A DNA stretch of 64,000 nucleotides from Paenibacillus qinlingensis (GCF_013204845.1 NZ_JABMKY010000009.1:62001-126000); one strand, 5' to 3'; positions 9,023 through 18,739 are shown, counted from the stretch's first letter. Made by a program: numbers and translations. Notes: a model not told the origin generated them from the sequence alone.

Positions 9023-11536
9023 TTACTTCACAACTTCTATGATTGCTGTTACCGTAGACATACCTTCACATGCAGCGCTGACAACAGATGTATATTTTCG
9101 CTGAACATCTCTGTTCCCTTGTGATAAGGAAGCCAATGACGAAGCTGGACCACCTGCACTCACAAAATCCGTAACCGTCATGCCAGCAGGCAATCCGCCT
9201 GTAGGATCTACATAGATTCCCGCACGACCACTAGCAAGCTGAACCTGTCTCGATCCGCGAATGGTACCGAGATTGTCGAGCAGCTTCCCATCGCCAGTTA
9301 ATCCAAATCGAACAAACCTAGCCCCATCAGGACAAAAAACACCTTTTGCATCATACGCACCAACTTCTACGTAAACTCGTCCATCCTCTAAAATTTCTGT
9401 CGTTACTTGAATCTCGGCAGGTTCACCCCACGCGTCCGATTGATATGTGAATTGCAGTTCATCGTTCACAATCTCGCCGGCTACAATGGCTACCGCACGC
9501 ACATGATACTCACCAGCAGTCAAATCCACTTCCCACCGAAGACCAGCACAAGGGAAATCTTGCGAATCGCGTTGCTTCACACCTAAGCTCTCCCCATTAA
9601 GAAATAGCTCAACTTGTTCAGCGTTCGAGTACACTTTGATCAACTTTCGTTCGCCCTCCATGCCCCAGCGAATCGGCATCGTATGACCATAGATACGAAC
9701 CATCGGCTTCTCTGACCAATAAGATTGGAACACATAAAAAGCTTCTTTCGGCGTCAGATCACGCTCAACAATCCCCTTCATGTTCAAATACGGTATCGGT
9801 GAATCCGGCCGTACCGGTGTCGCAAAATCCTTGAAAGACCATTGCGCTGCCCCCGTCAACCAATCCATCTTCTCCTGCGATTTTAAATACCAATCAATCA
9901 TTTCGCAGAAATACGTTTCCGACCAATCTCCATCCCGTGATACGCGAGGTTCGCCACCCGTCAATAAGTAATCCCCATCACGCTCATCCGTGACGCCATT
10001 CGTATTGGTCATAAAAGCAAAGCCCGTGAACGGTTTCTCCACATGCCGAGTTGGCAAATTGTCTGCTCCCCACTCCATGTGAAAGAACGAGTCCACATTC
10101 TCAAAAGCCGTCCGACAACTTGATTCATAGTCGGTATACACGCCACGATACCAACCTGCCCAAATGGAAGGTGAATACACGTCGATAATATCCTTGCAAA
10201 ATTCACATCGGCGAATCGCAGTTAATCGACTTGGGTCCAGCTCATGGGACAGATCATGCAACACTTTCATAAAAGCACGAATTTCCTGCTGATCAAAATG
10301 ATCGAAATCGCACTCCCAATCATTCTCATTGCCCAGTCCCCATAAAATCACGGATGGATGGTTATAATGCTGTTCAATCATCGCCGTAAGCATATCGATG
10401 CATTGTTGACGATACTCCGGACCACCTAGACCGCCGCGACACCAAGGAATTTCCTCCCAGACGAGAATACCCAGCTCATCACATAGATCCAGCACGATGC
10501 GCGACTGTTGGTAGTGCCCAAGGCGGATGAAATTCGCTCCCATCTCCTTAATGAGCTGCATTTCTTCACGGATCATGTCTTCCGTCATTGCCGCCCCAAC
10601 TGCTGCGTGATCCTCATGTCGATGCGTACCTCGCAGCAAAAGACGTTCGCCGTTCAGCTTAAATGGACCTTGCTTCACAAATTCAAACGTTCGGAAGCCG
10701 AACCGCTCTTGACTTGTTGTTTCTCCATCCGCACAGACGAGAGCAACGGAGCAGTTGAATAAATAAGGGTCTGCGACGGACCATAGATGTGGATTCTCAA
10801 CCTCCAAGGTCGCAATCTCCTTCTCACCCTGCCAAACCGGCAAGGAAATCTCCTTTTGACCGACAATGGTTCCATCTTGCTGCTTCAGCACAATTGTTAG
10901 CTTAATGTTCTCCGCAAGCTGGTCCGGATTGTACAACTTAGCTCGCACTTTGACTTTCCCGCTTCCAGCTGTTGGTGCAGACAAATTATCCACAATCGTC
11001 TCCACATGCACCTGAGCCAATGAAATCTGTGGCACATAGACAAGGTTCACATAGCGATACACACCGCCATACAGATTGAAATCACTCGCATCCGAAGGAA
11101 TCGTCTCCAGTTCTCGGCTGTTATCACAAGCGATCGCGACGGGCACACGCCCTGCATATCGTTCAATCTCCTTCGAACGCGCTATCGCTTCCGAAATATC
11201 CACCGTGAACTCGTCATATCCGCCAAGGTGGGAATCCACCTTTTCGGTATACACATACACATCCGTGCGTTGCCCTGCCCCTTCGAAATGCAGCAGCGTT
11301 CTCCCCTTCGGATAAGGGTTATGTACTTCTAATTTGTTCCGGTACCAGCCTTGTCCTTGATAATATTTATGATCGGGATCCATCACATCTGTCCCGTTGT
11401 ACGTGTGTGGAAGCGAAACCGATTCCCATGGCACATTATAATGATTTTGCAGCTTGTCTGAACGCCATACCTCCCAAACTCCGCCTAAGGATCCGCGATA
11501 GTGCTCCCATTGCTCATTTAAACGCTGTTTCAACAT
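9023..11536 (-). CDS. GH2-family beta-galactosidase/beta-glucuronidase-like enzyme
   Basis: 837 residues, cytoplasmic (no signal peptide). Order: N-terminal jelly-roll sugar-binding domain (about 15-175), immunoglobulin-like domain (about 176-285), TIM barrel (about 286-600), then C-terminal beta domains resembling DUF4982. The acid/base is Glu404 in LGNEND and the probable nucleophile is Glu488 in FFHMEWG, both at expected GH2 positions. LRGTHRHEDH near 301 is the usual entry to the barrel. The ATG at 11536 follows AGGAGGA. It is the first gene of an operon with GH88, which favours a substrate containing galactose or uronic acid, such as pectin or arabinogalactan side chains. Sequence alone does not separate galactosidase from glucuronidase activity. 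Confidence 0.92.
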   Translation of the reverse strand: MLKQRLNEQWEHYRGSLGGVWEVWRSDKLQNHYNVPWESVSLPHTYNGTDVMDPDHKYYQGQGWYRNKLEVHNPYPKGRTLLHFEGAGQRTDVYVYTEKVDSHLGGYDEFTVDISEAIARSKEIERYAGRVPVAIACDNSRELETIPSDASDFNLYGGVYRYVNLVYVPQISLAQVHVETIVDNLSAPTAGSGKVKVRAKLYNPDQLAENIKLTIVLKQQDGTIVGQKEISLPVWQGEKEIATLEVENPHLWSVADPYLFNCSVALVCADGETTSQERFGFRTFEFVKQGPFKLNGERLLLRGTHRHEDHAAVGAAMTEDMIREEMQLIKEMGANFIRLGHYQQSRIVLDLCDELGILVWEEIPWCRGGLGGPEYRQQCIDMLTAMIEQHYNHPSVILWGLGNENDWECDFDHFDQQEIRAFMKVLHDLSHELDPSRLTAIRRCEFCKDIIDVYSPSIWAGWYRGVYTDYESSCRTAFENVDSFFHMEWGADNLPTRHVEKPFTGFAFMTNTNGVTDERDGDYLLTGGEPRVSRDGDWSETYFCEMIDWYLKSQEKMDWLTGAAQWSFKDFATPVRPDSPIPYLNMKGIVERDLTPKEAFYVFQSYWSEKPMVRIYGHTMPIRWGMEGERKLIKVYSNAEQVELFLNGESLGVKQRDSQDFPCAGLRWEVDLTAGEYHVRAVAIVAGEIVNDELQFTYQSDAWGEPAEIQVTTEILEDGRVYVEVGAYDAKGVFCPDGARFVRFGLTGDGKLLDNLGTIRGSRQVQLASGRAGIYVDPTGGLPAGMTVTDFVSAGGPASSLASLSQGNRDVQRKYTSVVSAACEGMSTVTAIIEVVK

Positions 11537-11653
11537 CTTACATGTCTCCTCCTAGTTGCGCATTCACTTGTCTACATCGTATCAAAAAAAAGCCCGAAAA
11601 AGTTTAGGCCTCTTATGATAAAATGTTGTTAGAATACGATGAGGTGATCCCCC

Positions 11654-12544
11654 TTGAAGCTAATGAATTACTTAAACTTAAATGTGCATCCCGTGCAATT
11701 ATCGTTTTTCAAAGATCGGACAAACTCATTCGAAGAAGTGTATCACGCCCATCAGGGTATGGAGCTCCTCGTCGTCCATGAAGGCACTGGGTTTGTCGTA
11801 ATAGAACAACAAATTGTCGAGCTGCAGCCTGGCACGATTTTCTGCTTCAGACCGTTTCAGCTGCATCGCATTCGGATTCATAATCTACCTCAAGATACGT
11901 ATATCCGCTCGCTTTTCGTCCTGGAGCCCGCTGTCCTAGAGGCCGCATTCTCAGCTTTTCCAACGCTATGCGAGTTCCTCATGAAGCTGTGGAAAGATCC
12001 GCATATGCCGCAGGCATTTCACAGTGAAAGTCTTCCGGAGCTTGAAGTCTTATTGCGAAGCTATATGCCTCGACTGGATGCGGCCAAGGAACGAGGGCCT
12101 GAGCGACTGCTGGAAGAGCAGACACTCTTCCTCACGGCATTCTTACACCAGCTACGTACAGACTCCGAGAAACGTACGGATTCTGTACCTCATCTATCAG
12201 GTAGGAGCTCCTCAACAGCCGAGCGAATGCTCGCTTGGATTGAAGCGCATTACATGGAGCCTTTCAAGCTCGATGAGCTCGCCGCAGCTGTTCACCTAAC
12301 ACCCAACCATGTATCTGCTACCTTTCATCAATCCATTGGTAGCACCATTACCGAATACTTGACTGCGCGCCGGATCCGACAAGCTTGCTGGCTTCTGCGA
12401 ACAACAGATATGTCCGTTCAAGATATTGGTGAGGCTGTTGGTTTGGGGAACTTCTCCTACTTCTGCCAACTATTTAAGAAGCATGTGGGGTTCACGCCCT
12501 ATAAATTCAAAGGAATGAGTGCCTATACCATTTTCATTGAGTGA
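11654..12544 (+). CDS. AraC-family transcriptional regulator diverging from the GH2-GH88 operon
   Basis: 296 residues from a TTG start at 11654; GAGGTGAT at 11641-11648 gives suitable spacing, while the next ATG (11663) is too far. The N-terminal cupin-like domain has YHAHQGMELLVVHEGTG and a later PFQLHRI. The AraC domain (about 198-292) carries two helix-turn-helix units. It is transcribed divergently from GH2-GH88 across a 117-bp gap, so it is probably their activator, responding to a soluble sugar. The 117-bp gap holds no promoter I could assign confidently. Confidence 0.9.
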   Translation: MKLMNYLNLNVHPVQLSFFKDRTNSFEEVYHAHQGMELLVVHEGTGFVVIEQQIVELQPGTIFCFRPFQLHRIRIHNLPQDTYIRSLFVLEPAVLEAAFSAFPTLCEFLMKLWKDPHMPQAFHSESLPELEVLLRSYMPRLDAAKERGPERLLEEQTLFLTAFLHQLRTDSEKRTDSVPHLSGRSSSTAERMLAWIEAHYMEPFKLDELAAAVHLTPNHVSATFHQSIGSTITEYLTARRIRQACWLLRTTDMSVQDIGEAVGLGNFSYFCQLFKKHVGFTPYKFKGMSAYTIFIE

Positions 12545-12665
12545 TGCGCACGGGATCAGAATCTAATTCAGAATCTTTAGTTATATCCAGACTTTACCAT
12601 GAGATCCGGCTCTTAGCATGTGATAATGACAACATGAGAAACTAAGCCTAAATGGAGGTTATAAC

Positions 12666-13652
12666 GTGCCTAATTGGATTATTCGAAAATTACAGCAACC
12701 AGACGATTTTAAAGCGGTTGCGCCGCTCCTAAATCTGATCTGGTCGGAGCCAACAACAGCGGAACAGCTAAACGAAGACGAGGACAAAATTCCTCCTGGC
12801 CAGCTGCACTACAATGAAAAAGGAGAGTTGATGGGATGGGATCGTCCCAAATGGGTCGTAGAAGACGAACATGGATATATTGTCGGATACGCGATCGCAT
12901 GGCGAGCTCCTTGGACGGAGCCTGGGGCACTGATCTATAACCTGATCGTAGACCCAGAAATACGTGGAAACGGTGTAGGGAATACCCTGTATGAGGTACT
13001 TAAACAATGGGCAATTGGAGTCAAAGCATCACGGCTCATCGGCTATATGAAAGAGAGCGACGAGAGGTCCTTAGCTTTTGCAGAACGTCGCAAACATGTG
13101 AAAGAGCGCCATTCTTTCGAATCCGTTCTGGAGTTGGCAACGTTTGATGGCGGTACTCTCGAGGCATCCATTCAAGATGCCGAACGTGCAGGGATTCAGT
13201 TTATTACCTTGGCGGATGAACCTGGGGAAGTCAGTGAGAGGAAGCTGCATGAGCTATATAAGATCACACATCCGGATATTCCAGGCTACTCCGGGGACTT
13301 TCCATGGTTTGAAGAATGGAAAAAGTGGAGTATCGCGCAAAATGGCGTGCGCCCCGAATGGATCCATATCGCCAAAGATGGCGAACGCTATATTGGTGTC
13401 GTAACGCTGCAGCAGAACGAGCAAACACGTGCTATGTATCATGAATACACTGGAGTACTCCCAGAATATCGAGGTCGGCGAATTGCACTCGCCTTAAAGA
13501 TGCTCGGCGTGCAAACTGCTCGTTCCTATGGAGTGCCTTATTTGAAAACACACAATGATTCCATGAACGCTCCTATGCTGCGCATTAACCGCGATTTGAT
13601 CGGCTTCCGCGCTGAGCCTGGAAGTTATAAAATGGTGTGCGAACTTCCGTGA
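12666..13652 (+). CDS. Two-domain GNAT N-acetyltransferase
   Basis: 328 residues from a GTG at 12666, with GGAGGT about 7 bases upstream. It contains two GNAT folds. Domain 1 (about 1-150) has the acetyl-CoA loop VDPEIRGNGVGNTLYEVL; domain 2 (about 165-328) has VLPEYRGRRIALALK, followed by the family end motif HNDSMNAPMLRINRDLIGF. Tandem GNAT proteins of this type acetylate small molecules or antibiotics such as mycothiol precursors or aminoglycosides in some species, but no substrate can be assigned here. It is monocistronic: a strong terminator follows. Confidence 0.88.
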   Translation: MPNWIIRKLQQPDDFKAVAPLLNLIWSEPTTAEQLNEDEDKIPPGQLHYNEKGELMGWDRPKWVVEDEHGYIVGYAIAWRAPWTEPGALIYNLIVDPEIRGNGVGNTLYEVLKQWAIGVKASRLIGYMKESDERSLAFAERRKHVKERHSFESVLELATFDGGTLEASIQDAERAGIQFITLADEPGEVSERKLHELYKITHPDIPGYSGDFPWFEEWKKWSIAQNGVRPEWIHIAKDGERYIGVVTLQQNEQTRAMYHEYTGVLPEYRGRRIALALKMLGVQTARSYGVPYLKTHNDSMNAPMLRINRDLIGFRAEPGSYKMVCELP

Positions 13653-13705
13653 CAAATAGCCTCTTTTGCTCTATAGTAATCATTACATATCATTGCAGGT
13701 GAAGC

Positions 13706-13746
13706 ACACCGCTCCCTCCCTACTTGGGGAAGGCGCGGTGTTTTTT
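13706..13746 (+). terminator. Hairpin terminator after the GNAT gene
   Basis: ACACCGC (13706-13712) pairs with GCGGTGT (13735-13741), with further inner TCCC/GGGA pairing and a run of six Ts. It lies before the true start of the next gene and shows that the open frame beginning at 13666 is not the real N-terminus. Confidence 0.87.
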
Positions 13747-13770
13747 GTCTTAGTTGAGGGGGGAATGTTC

Positions 13771-14439
13771 TTGGAACTATACGAATCATGGTTGGAAAAA
13801 CAGAGGAAAAATCTAACTGGCGAAGCTCTCCGTCGATTAAATGAAGGACATGCTCACAATGAGAAGTTATTTGTACATGATCTATGGTTGCCTGCCGTCA
13901 GCAACTTAGATTTTTTGTATGCCGAGTACGAGGTTACCAATTTTCGGGATGGTATCTTCTATTTGGACTTCGCTTATATCAGACCACCTTATCTGATTAA
14001 TTGGGAAGTCGATGATTTCAGCTCGCATGCCAAACATGTAACCCGTCGAAGCTTTGAGTATGAGCGCGAAAGACAAAACCAATTGATGCTAGACGGCTGG
14101 CAAATTTATCGTTTCCCTCTTGACGCGATCAAGGAGAAGCCGCGGCGCTGTCAGCAACTCATCCAGCAAGTGTTAGGAAAACTATACGGTGGCGGCGTGA
14201 CCACGCAACTGAAACTTACATTAAAGCAGCGGGAAATTCTCCGATTCGCCATACAAATACAGAGACCTTTCATGCCTCAGGAGATATGTAATCTGCTTGG
14301 GATCAAAGGACAGCATGCACGGAAATTACTTCACGAGTTAGTCCAATCCAAGCTGCTGCTTCCTGCATCAGGTTCCAGTCGAGTTCGTACATATCGTTTA
14401 GACAATATGGCCGTGCAGCGGCATCATTTAACGTTATAG
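13771..14439 (+). CDS. Nuclease-like (DUF559/Vsr-type) protein with C-terminal winged helix
   Basis: Reading is open from 13666, but that part contains the previous gene's terminator. GAGGGGGG at 13756-13763 places the start at TTG 13771 (222 residues); ATG 13765 is too close to it. The central region (about residues 70-120) has the pattern NWEVDDFSSH, an Arg-rich stretch, ERERQNQLMLDGWQIYRF. This resembles the PD-(D/E)xK core of DUF559 and Vsr nucleases (E, then D/H, then ER..L...GW.v.RF). The C-terminus (about 155-220) looks like a winged helix-turn-helix (LKQREILRFAI, EICNLLGI, ARKLLHELVQSKLL). This suggests a DNA-binding nuclease-like protein. No methylase or repair partner is adjacent. 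Function unknown. Confidence 0.7.
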   Translation: MELYESWLEKQRKNLTGEALRRLNEGHAHNEKLFVHDLWLPAVSNLDFLYAEYEVTNFRDGIFYLDFAYIRPPYLINWEVDDFSSHAKHVTRRSFEYERERQNQLMLDGWQIYRFPLDAIKEKPRRCQQLIQQVLGKLYGGGVTTQLKLTLKQREILRFAIQIQRPFMPQEICNLLGIKGQHARKLLHELVQSKLLLPASGSSRVRTYRLDNMAVQRHHLTL

Positions 14440-14503
14440 TATAACGCTAATTGGCTCCAACAGGCTCCCCAGCTGCAATTAACGTTACGCGATAACGCTA
14501 ATA
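14427..14503. repeat. Two copies of a 26-bp imperfect palindrome
   Basis: Copies at 14427-14452 and 14478-14503 share TTAACGTTA, a short variable centre, then ATAACGCTAAT. The first copy covers the last codons of the nuclease-like gene. A degenerate half copy (ATTAACACTTTAGCGTTACG) begins near 14531. The rest of 14440-14640 shows no other structure I can name. Confidence 0.6.
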
Positions 14504-14644
14504 CCTCCATATGCTGACGTTTTCTCAGAAATTAACACTTTAGCGTTACGTCATCACTTTATTCCGAGAAAGAATAGCAAAAATCCCAAGATAAGATGAT
14601 ACGATCACCATAACTTAATCCACAGGGCCGCCATTCGCGCGCAA

Positions 14645-14678
14645 GAAAACCGCCTTGCGTGAATTCGCGAGGCGGTTT
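14645..14678 (-). terminator. Hairpin terminator of the lipoteichoic acid synthase gene
   Basis: Arms AAACCGCCTTGCG and CGCGAGGCGGTTT (one wobble pair) surround TGAATT. On the minus strand the hairpin is followed by TTTTC, directly after the stop codon at 14682. Confidence 0.82.
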
Positions 14679-14681
14679 AGG

Positions 14682-16517
14682 TTACTCAGGATCCACTCGA
14701 TCGGGCAATTGGGATACATAACTATCGGATAATTGCAAAAGCTTCAACGCATGATTAAATTCATCTTCGGTTGCCGATTGGTGTTCGGCTGCATTGCCGG
14801 CAAGCGTATAATAATTGCCATCTTCGAACCCTTTGCCTGACATGAAAAGCTCTTCATTATTTACAAATGAGCCTGTTGGCAAGTAGTAACGTTGCGGCAA
14901 TAAATTATAGGCCGTTTGGTTAAGTAAATCTTGACCAAAGTGTATATAGTCTGTCAACGGCACACCTAACAAGTTGGCTACCGTAGGTAGAATATCAATT
15001 TGACCACCGAGCTGCCTTTGCACTTGTGGTGTGGTCACGCCTTCTGATGCAATAATAAGAGGAATATTTATGAGTTCTTTTTCGCTATATTCATGACCTA
15101 GTATTTCCGTCATCAAGTGTTTGTCATCCGCTTTTAATGAAAATAAGGGAAGTCCGCGGTGATCACCGTACAGAACAACGACACTATTCTCCCATATCCC
15201 TCTTTTCTTCAAATCCTCAATAAACAATCCAAGTGCATAGTCCGCATAATTCTCTGCGCGAATATAATCTCCTACGAAAGTGCCTTCGTACCGCTCAGGC
15301 AAAGTCATTTTATATTTTTCTTCTGGTATGGTAAAAGGATTATGAGAGCTCATTGAGATTATGTGCGCGTAAAAAGGTGCGCCTTGATTTTGTTGCGATG
15401 CTAATTCTTCGGCTGTTTTCCTGTACAACACTTCATCGGACGAGCCATAGAAGAAAGCATCCTCATCTTTGAAAAATTGTTTATCATAGTATCGATCATA
15501 GCCAATGGCTTGATACAAATCATCTCGATTCCAGAAACCGACTTCATTCGTATGGAAATTCATTGTCGTATAGCCTTGCTTCTCAAGAAGCTTCGGAAGG
15601 CTGGGTAAATCTTTTTTTCCATAGACTTGTGTCGCGGCGCCATCCGGTGGTACGTAGTACGATGTGTTCACGATAAACTCGGCATCCGACGTATTCCCTT
15701 GACCAATTTGCTGATAAAATTTCGGGAAATAATAGCTGGACCCAGCCAACCGATTCAGGTTGGGAGTAATTTCTGTCCCATCAATGTTCAGGCCGATGAG
15801 GAAGTTCTGAAAGGACTCCAGTTGAATGATAATCAAATTCTTACCACTCGCTGCGCCATGTAACTTTGGTTCAACAACCGCTACTTTATTTTTCAAATCG
15901 TCGATGGCAGACTGTGTAATTTGATCCGGGCTGATGATTTCTTCTTTCTTTTGAGAAAGTAAGTTATACATCTCATAATTTAAAATGCCCATTTTGGATG
16001 CCTTCACATTTTCATTGAAGGAACTGCGGTTAGGAATCACGCTAAGTGCACAAAGTAATAAGGAGAAGCAAGCGACACTAGCGACGATTTTCATGCTAAG
16101 TGGCTTCCATTCTCTCGTTTTCGGCTTGAAAAATGCAAAGAAAGCAACAATCACGATATCCAAGAAAAACAGCAAATACTGGGGCTCAATCACAGAAAAA
16201 ATACTCTTCTTGACTGCACCGACTTGCTTGGCTTGGGTTAGTACGTGATACGTAGCAATAACACCGAAATGCTTATAATAAATAACAAGTGCAAAAAACA
16301 AAACGGTCATAATCAGATCAACCGTGAGATACCAAGCTAGTTTATGCTTTTTCACAACATATTCAACCACGCAATACGTAATTAAGATCGCAGGTATTTC
16401 TGTCAAAAGAATCCTGGCCGATGGGCCTGTTTCAAATAAAATCATCCATGCGACATAAATTTTGATCACAATGAATAACGGAAATAAAAATAATCTATGC
16501 CTGAGCCGTTCCAACAT
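14682..16517 (-). CDS. Lipoteichoic acid synthase family (LtaS-type) phosphoglycerol transferase
   Basis: 611 residues from ATG 16517, which follows AAAGGAG; the open frame to 16565 lacks a ribosome site. Five membrane helices lie in about residues 1-165. An extracellular sulfatase-fold domain follows: LESFQNF (metal-ligand Glu near 234), the nucleophile motif GNTSDAEF (Thr276), and a late YGDHRG metal motif. The family moves glycerol phosphate from phosphatidylglycerol onto a growing lipoteichoic acid chain outside the membrane. There may be other LtaS paralogues in the genome, so it could be a primase or accessory form. The gene downstream of its own promoter region encodes a CBS protein that ends 55 bases upstream of this start, so the two may be co-transcribed. 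Confidence 0.92.
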   Translation of the reverse strand: MLERLRHRLFLFPLFIVIKIYVAWMILFETGPSARILLTEIPAILITYCVVEYVVKKHKLAWYLTVDLIMTVLFFALVIYYKHFGVIATYHVLTQAKQVGAVKKSIFSVIEPQYLLFFLDIVIVAFFAFFKPKTREWKPLSMKIVASVACFSLLLCALSVIPNRSSFNENVKASKMGILNYEMYNLLSQKKEEIISPDQITQSAIDDLKNKVAVVEPKLHGAASGKNLIIIQLESFQNFLIGLNIDGTEITPNLNRLAGSSYYFPKFYQQIGQGNTSDAEFIVNTSYYVPPDGAATQVYGKKDLPSLPKLLEKQGYTTMNFHTNEVGFWNRDDLYQAIGYDRYYDKQFFKDEDAFFYGSSDEVLYRKTAEELASQQNQGAPFYAHIISMSSHNPFTIPEEKYKMTLPERYEGTFVGDYIRAENYADYALGLFIEDLKKRGIWENSVVVLYGDHRGLPLFSLKADDKHLMTEILGHEYSEKELINIPLIIASEGVTTPQVQRQLGGQIDILPTVANLLGVPLTDYIHFGQDLLNQTAYNLLPQRYYLPTGSFVNNEELFMSGKGFEDGNYYTLAGNAAEHQSATEDEFNHALKLLQLSDSYVSQLPDRVDPE

Positions 16518-16572
16518 AAGGATAGCTCCTTTCATTTGCACACTTTTATGGTGACAAAACATCAACTATCTA

Positions 16573-17031
16573 CTAAGGTAAAATGGACTGGAAGGAATGC
16601 CGAATCACATCTCCCCTGCTAATAATGCCTACCAATACGCCTCTTCTTAGAACGGGTAGTTTTTTTATCCGCCTTTTCCCCAGAATAGCTGCGATTTGCT
16701 CAATATCCTCTTCTGCATCTACAGCAATCACCTTCTTCTGTGCTATTTTCATCACATTCAAAGGAAGTAAGTTGCGCACGCGATCTTGAAACTCATCATT
16801 ATCGCCTTTGATCACAGCCGTGTAGAGATATGAACCAAATATATAATCATCATGCTTGCCGATATATCGCATAATATCCCCATCACTAATGTAGGCCACA
16901 ACTTCATTCCGATCATTAACGACAGGAAGTCCACTAATTCGGTGGGTGAGGAACTTCTCAATAACCGCGCGAACTGTATCCCCTTCTTTTACCTTATACA
17001 CCTGACTTACCATAATTTCTTTAGCTTTCAA
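16573..17031 (-). CDS. Two-CBS-domain protein
   Basis: 152 residues made of a tandem CBS pair. The first (about 7-60) has TVRAVIEKFLTHRISGLPVV and VVAYISDGDIMRYI; the second (about 90-150) ends in IKKLPVLRRGVLVGIISRGDVIR. CBS pairs bind adenine nucleotides and act as energy or redox sensors. No other domain is fused. The start is a TTG at 17031, preceded by GGGAGAGGG. It precedes the LtaS-type gene by 55 bases in the same direction, so co-transcription is plausible; a functional link is not known. Confidence 0.88.
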   Translation of the reverse strand: MKAKEIMVSQVYKVKEGDTVRAVIEKFLTHRISGLPVVNDRNEVVAYISDGDIMRYIGKHDDYIFGSYLYTAVIKGDNDEFQDRVRNLLPLNVMKIAQKKVIAVDAEEDIEQIAAILGKRRIKKLPVLRRGVLVGIISRGDVIRHSFQSILP

Positions 17032-17237
17032 ATTGTGCCCTCTCCCGTCTACAGTTGCCTTCTATTCAAACAAGAAGTATGATGACACTATATACTTGCA
17101 TTATACAACTATGTCGGATGAAGTCAATCCTTAAGAGACAGTCGATCACCCCTACTTTGGAAGATATTCAAATAAACCGGTGTATGTTACGATACAACCA
17201 TAAATGATTGCAAACACCTAACAAAGAGGTCTCTATA

Positions 17238-17657
17238 ATGACAAAAAATCCCGTTGAAACCATTGAAGTTGAATTAGGCATATTCATTCGCCGCTTTATC
17301 GCAGCAACTACAAATAAAAAAGTCGGCAATTTGGATCGTGCAGCTTACTTGTTGCTCCATCAGATTTCGACACATGGCTCCGCTGGTGTGAAAGCTTTAG
17401 CCGAAGAATTCCATCTCGATATGTCGACAATTAGCAGACAAACCGCTGCGCTGGAACAAAAAGGCTACCTCTATCGCATCCCGGATCCGCAAGATGGCCG
17501 CGCCTACTCCATGCAACTCACGGATAGCGGAACTGCGGAATTGGCTTTGAACAAGCAAGCTCGTTTGGAATATTTAACAAAGCATCTTCAAGATTGGACT
17601 TTAGAAGATCAACAAAGGTTCGGTGAGCTGCTGAATAAGTTCAATTGTACGTTTTAA
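17238..17657 (+). CDS. MarR-family transcriptional regulator
   Basis: 139 residues from ATG 17238, which follows AAAGAGGT; the open frame from the TTG at 17208 lacks a ribosome site. The winged-helix core is visible: YLLLHQISTHGSAGVKALAE, then the recognition helix LDMSTISRQTAALEQKGYL and the wing DPQDGRAYSMQLTDSG. MarR proteins are small-ligand or oxidant-responsive repressors. It diverges from the CBS protein gene (17031). Its target is unknown; no efflux pump is next to it. Confidence 0.9.
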   Translation: MTKNPVETIEVELGIFIRRFIAATTNKKVGNLDRAAYLLLHQISTHGSAGVKALAEEFHLDMSTISRQTAALEQKGYLYRIPDPQDGRAYSMQLTDSGTAELALNKQARLEYLTKHLQDWTLEDQQRFGELLNKFNCTF

Positions 17658-17770
17658 TTTTCTCCCTTATCCTAGGCATACTACCTCTTACGAGAAATAA
17701 ACAGACTGGTTTCCATCAATTCTAACTATTTTTCCATGGAAAATGGCGTTCTTTTGCCCTTGAACAAAAA

Positions 17771-17815
17771 CAAGAAAGTCCCAACCACATATGGTTAGGG
17801 ACTATCTCTTTTTCA
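17771..17815. terminator. Hairpin terminator between MarR and ABC importer 1
   Basis: AGTCCC plus AACCA (17777-17787) pairs with TGGTT, a bulged A, and GGGACT (to 17803). T-rich sequence lies on both sides on the respective strands. Confidence 0.75.
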
Positions 17816-17860
17816 TGCGGTTATGTTTTGCCATTTTAAACACCATACGGGATCGTTCGA

Positions 17861-18739
17861 TTAACCTTTTATAGCTCCGATCATAACACCTTTCACAAAA
17901 TATTTTTGTAAGAACGGATACACCAGTAATAAGGGTACCAACATGACGACAACCCCAGCTGAACGTATCGATTGTGGTGTGAGCAACTCTTCAAACTCCT
18001 GTGGCTGCAAGCTATTGAGACTTTGTAAGAGGGATTGATTTGCTATCATATTTTGTACAAGCACAGCCAAATTATATTTGTCAGAGTCATTAATATTGAT
18101 CAATACACTCTGGAACACGTTCCAGTAACCTACGCCATAGAAGAGCATTAACGTCGCTAATACAGGCATCGAAAGTGGAAGCACAATTTGCCATAGCAAT
18201 CGCCATTCACTACAACCATCTATCTGTGCAGCTTCACCTAATTCCTCTGGCATTTGTTCGAAAAAAGATTTTAAAACGAGCAGGTTGTACGCACTAATTA
18301 ATCCAGGCAGCCAGAGTGCCCAATACGTGTCTATGATACCGAGTGAACGATTAACAAGAAAGGCTGGAATCGTTGGAATTCCGAAAAGCATCGTAAAGAC
18401 GATCGCGAGCGTAAATCCTTTTCGCCAATAGAAAGTGACTTTAGAAAGAGGAAATGCAGCAAGAATCGTAAAGATCATACTGAACAAGACACCAAATCCT
18501 GTAATAACCACACTATTCTTCAAACATTGCACGATAGGAGTTCCTTCGATCAATGATTTGTAGGAGTCCAAATTGAAGCCTACTGGCCAAATCCCAACGA
18601 AACCAGAAGCGATAGCCGAGTAATCGCTGAATGACATGGACACGATGTTCATTAGCGGGATCAAACAGCTCATGCCAGCTAGCAGCAACAACGTAACGTT
18701 CACGGCATAAAAAAGTTTTTCCCCGAAAGACAAGCTCAT
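17861..18739 (-). CDS. Sugar ABC transporter permease, LplC/YtcP type (importer 1)
   Basis: 292 residues from ATG 18739, which follows AGGAGGA; the longer frame to 18757 overlaps the upstream gene without a ribosome site. Six membrane helices are visible. The inner-membrane EAA loop is EELGEAAQIDGCSEWRLLWQ, which contacts the ATPase. The C-terminus (PFLQKYFVKGVMIGAIKG) is characteristic of LplC/YtcP permeases. It is the last gene of the binding-protein, LplB, LplC operon. No ATPase is encoded nearby, so a shared MsmX-type ATPase is expected. Confidence 0.94.
   Translation of the reverse strand: MSLSFGEKLFYAVNVTLLLLAGMSCLIPLMNIVSMSFSDYSAIASGFVGIWPVGFNLDSYKSLIEGTPIVQCLKNSVVITGFGVLFSMIFTILAAFPLSKVTFYWRKGFTLAIVFTMLFGIPTIPAFLVNRSLGIIDTYWALWLPGLISAYNLLVLKSFFEQMPEELGEAAQIDGCSEWRLLWQIVLPLSMPVLATLMLFYGVGYWNVFQSVLININDSDKYNLAVLVQNMIANQSLLQSLNSLQPQEFEELLTPQSIRSAGVVVMLVPLLLVYPFLQKYFVKGVMIGAIKG

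Noticed and set aside
14427-14503. A terminator made by the AACGTTA/TAACGCT repeats
   Set aside because: The arms are short, AT-rich and have no T-run; they are more likely a small intergenic repeat.
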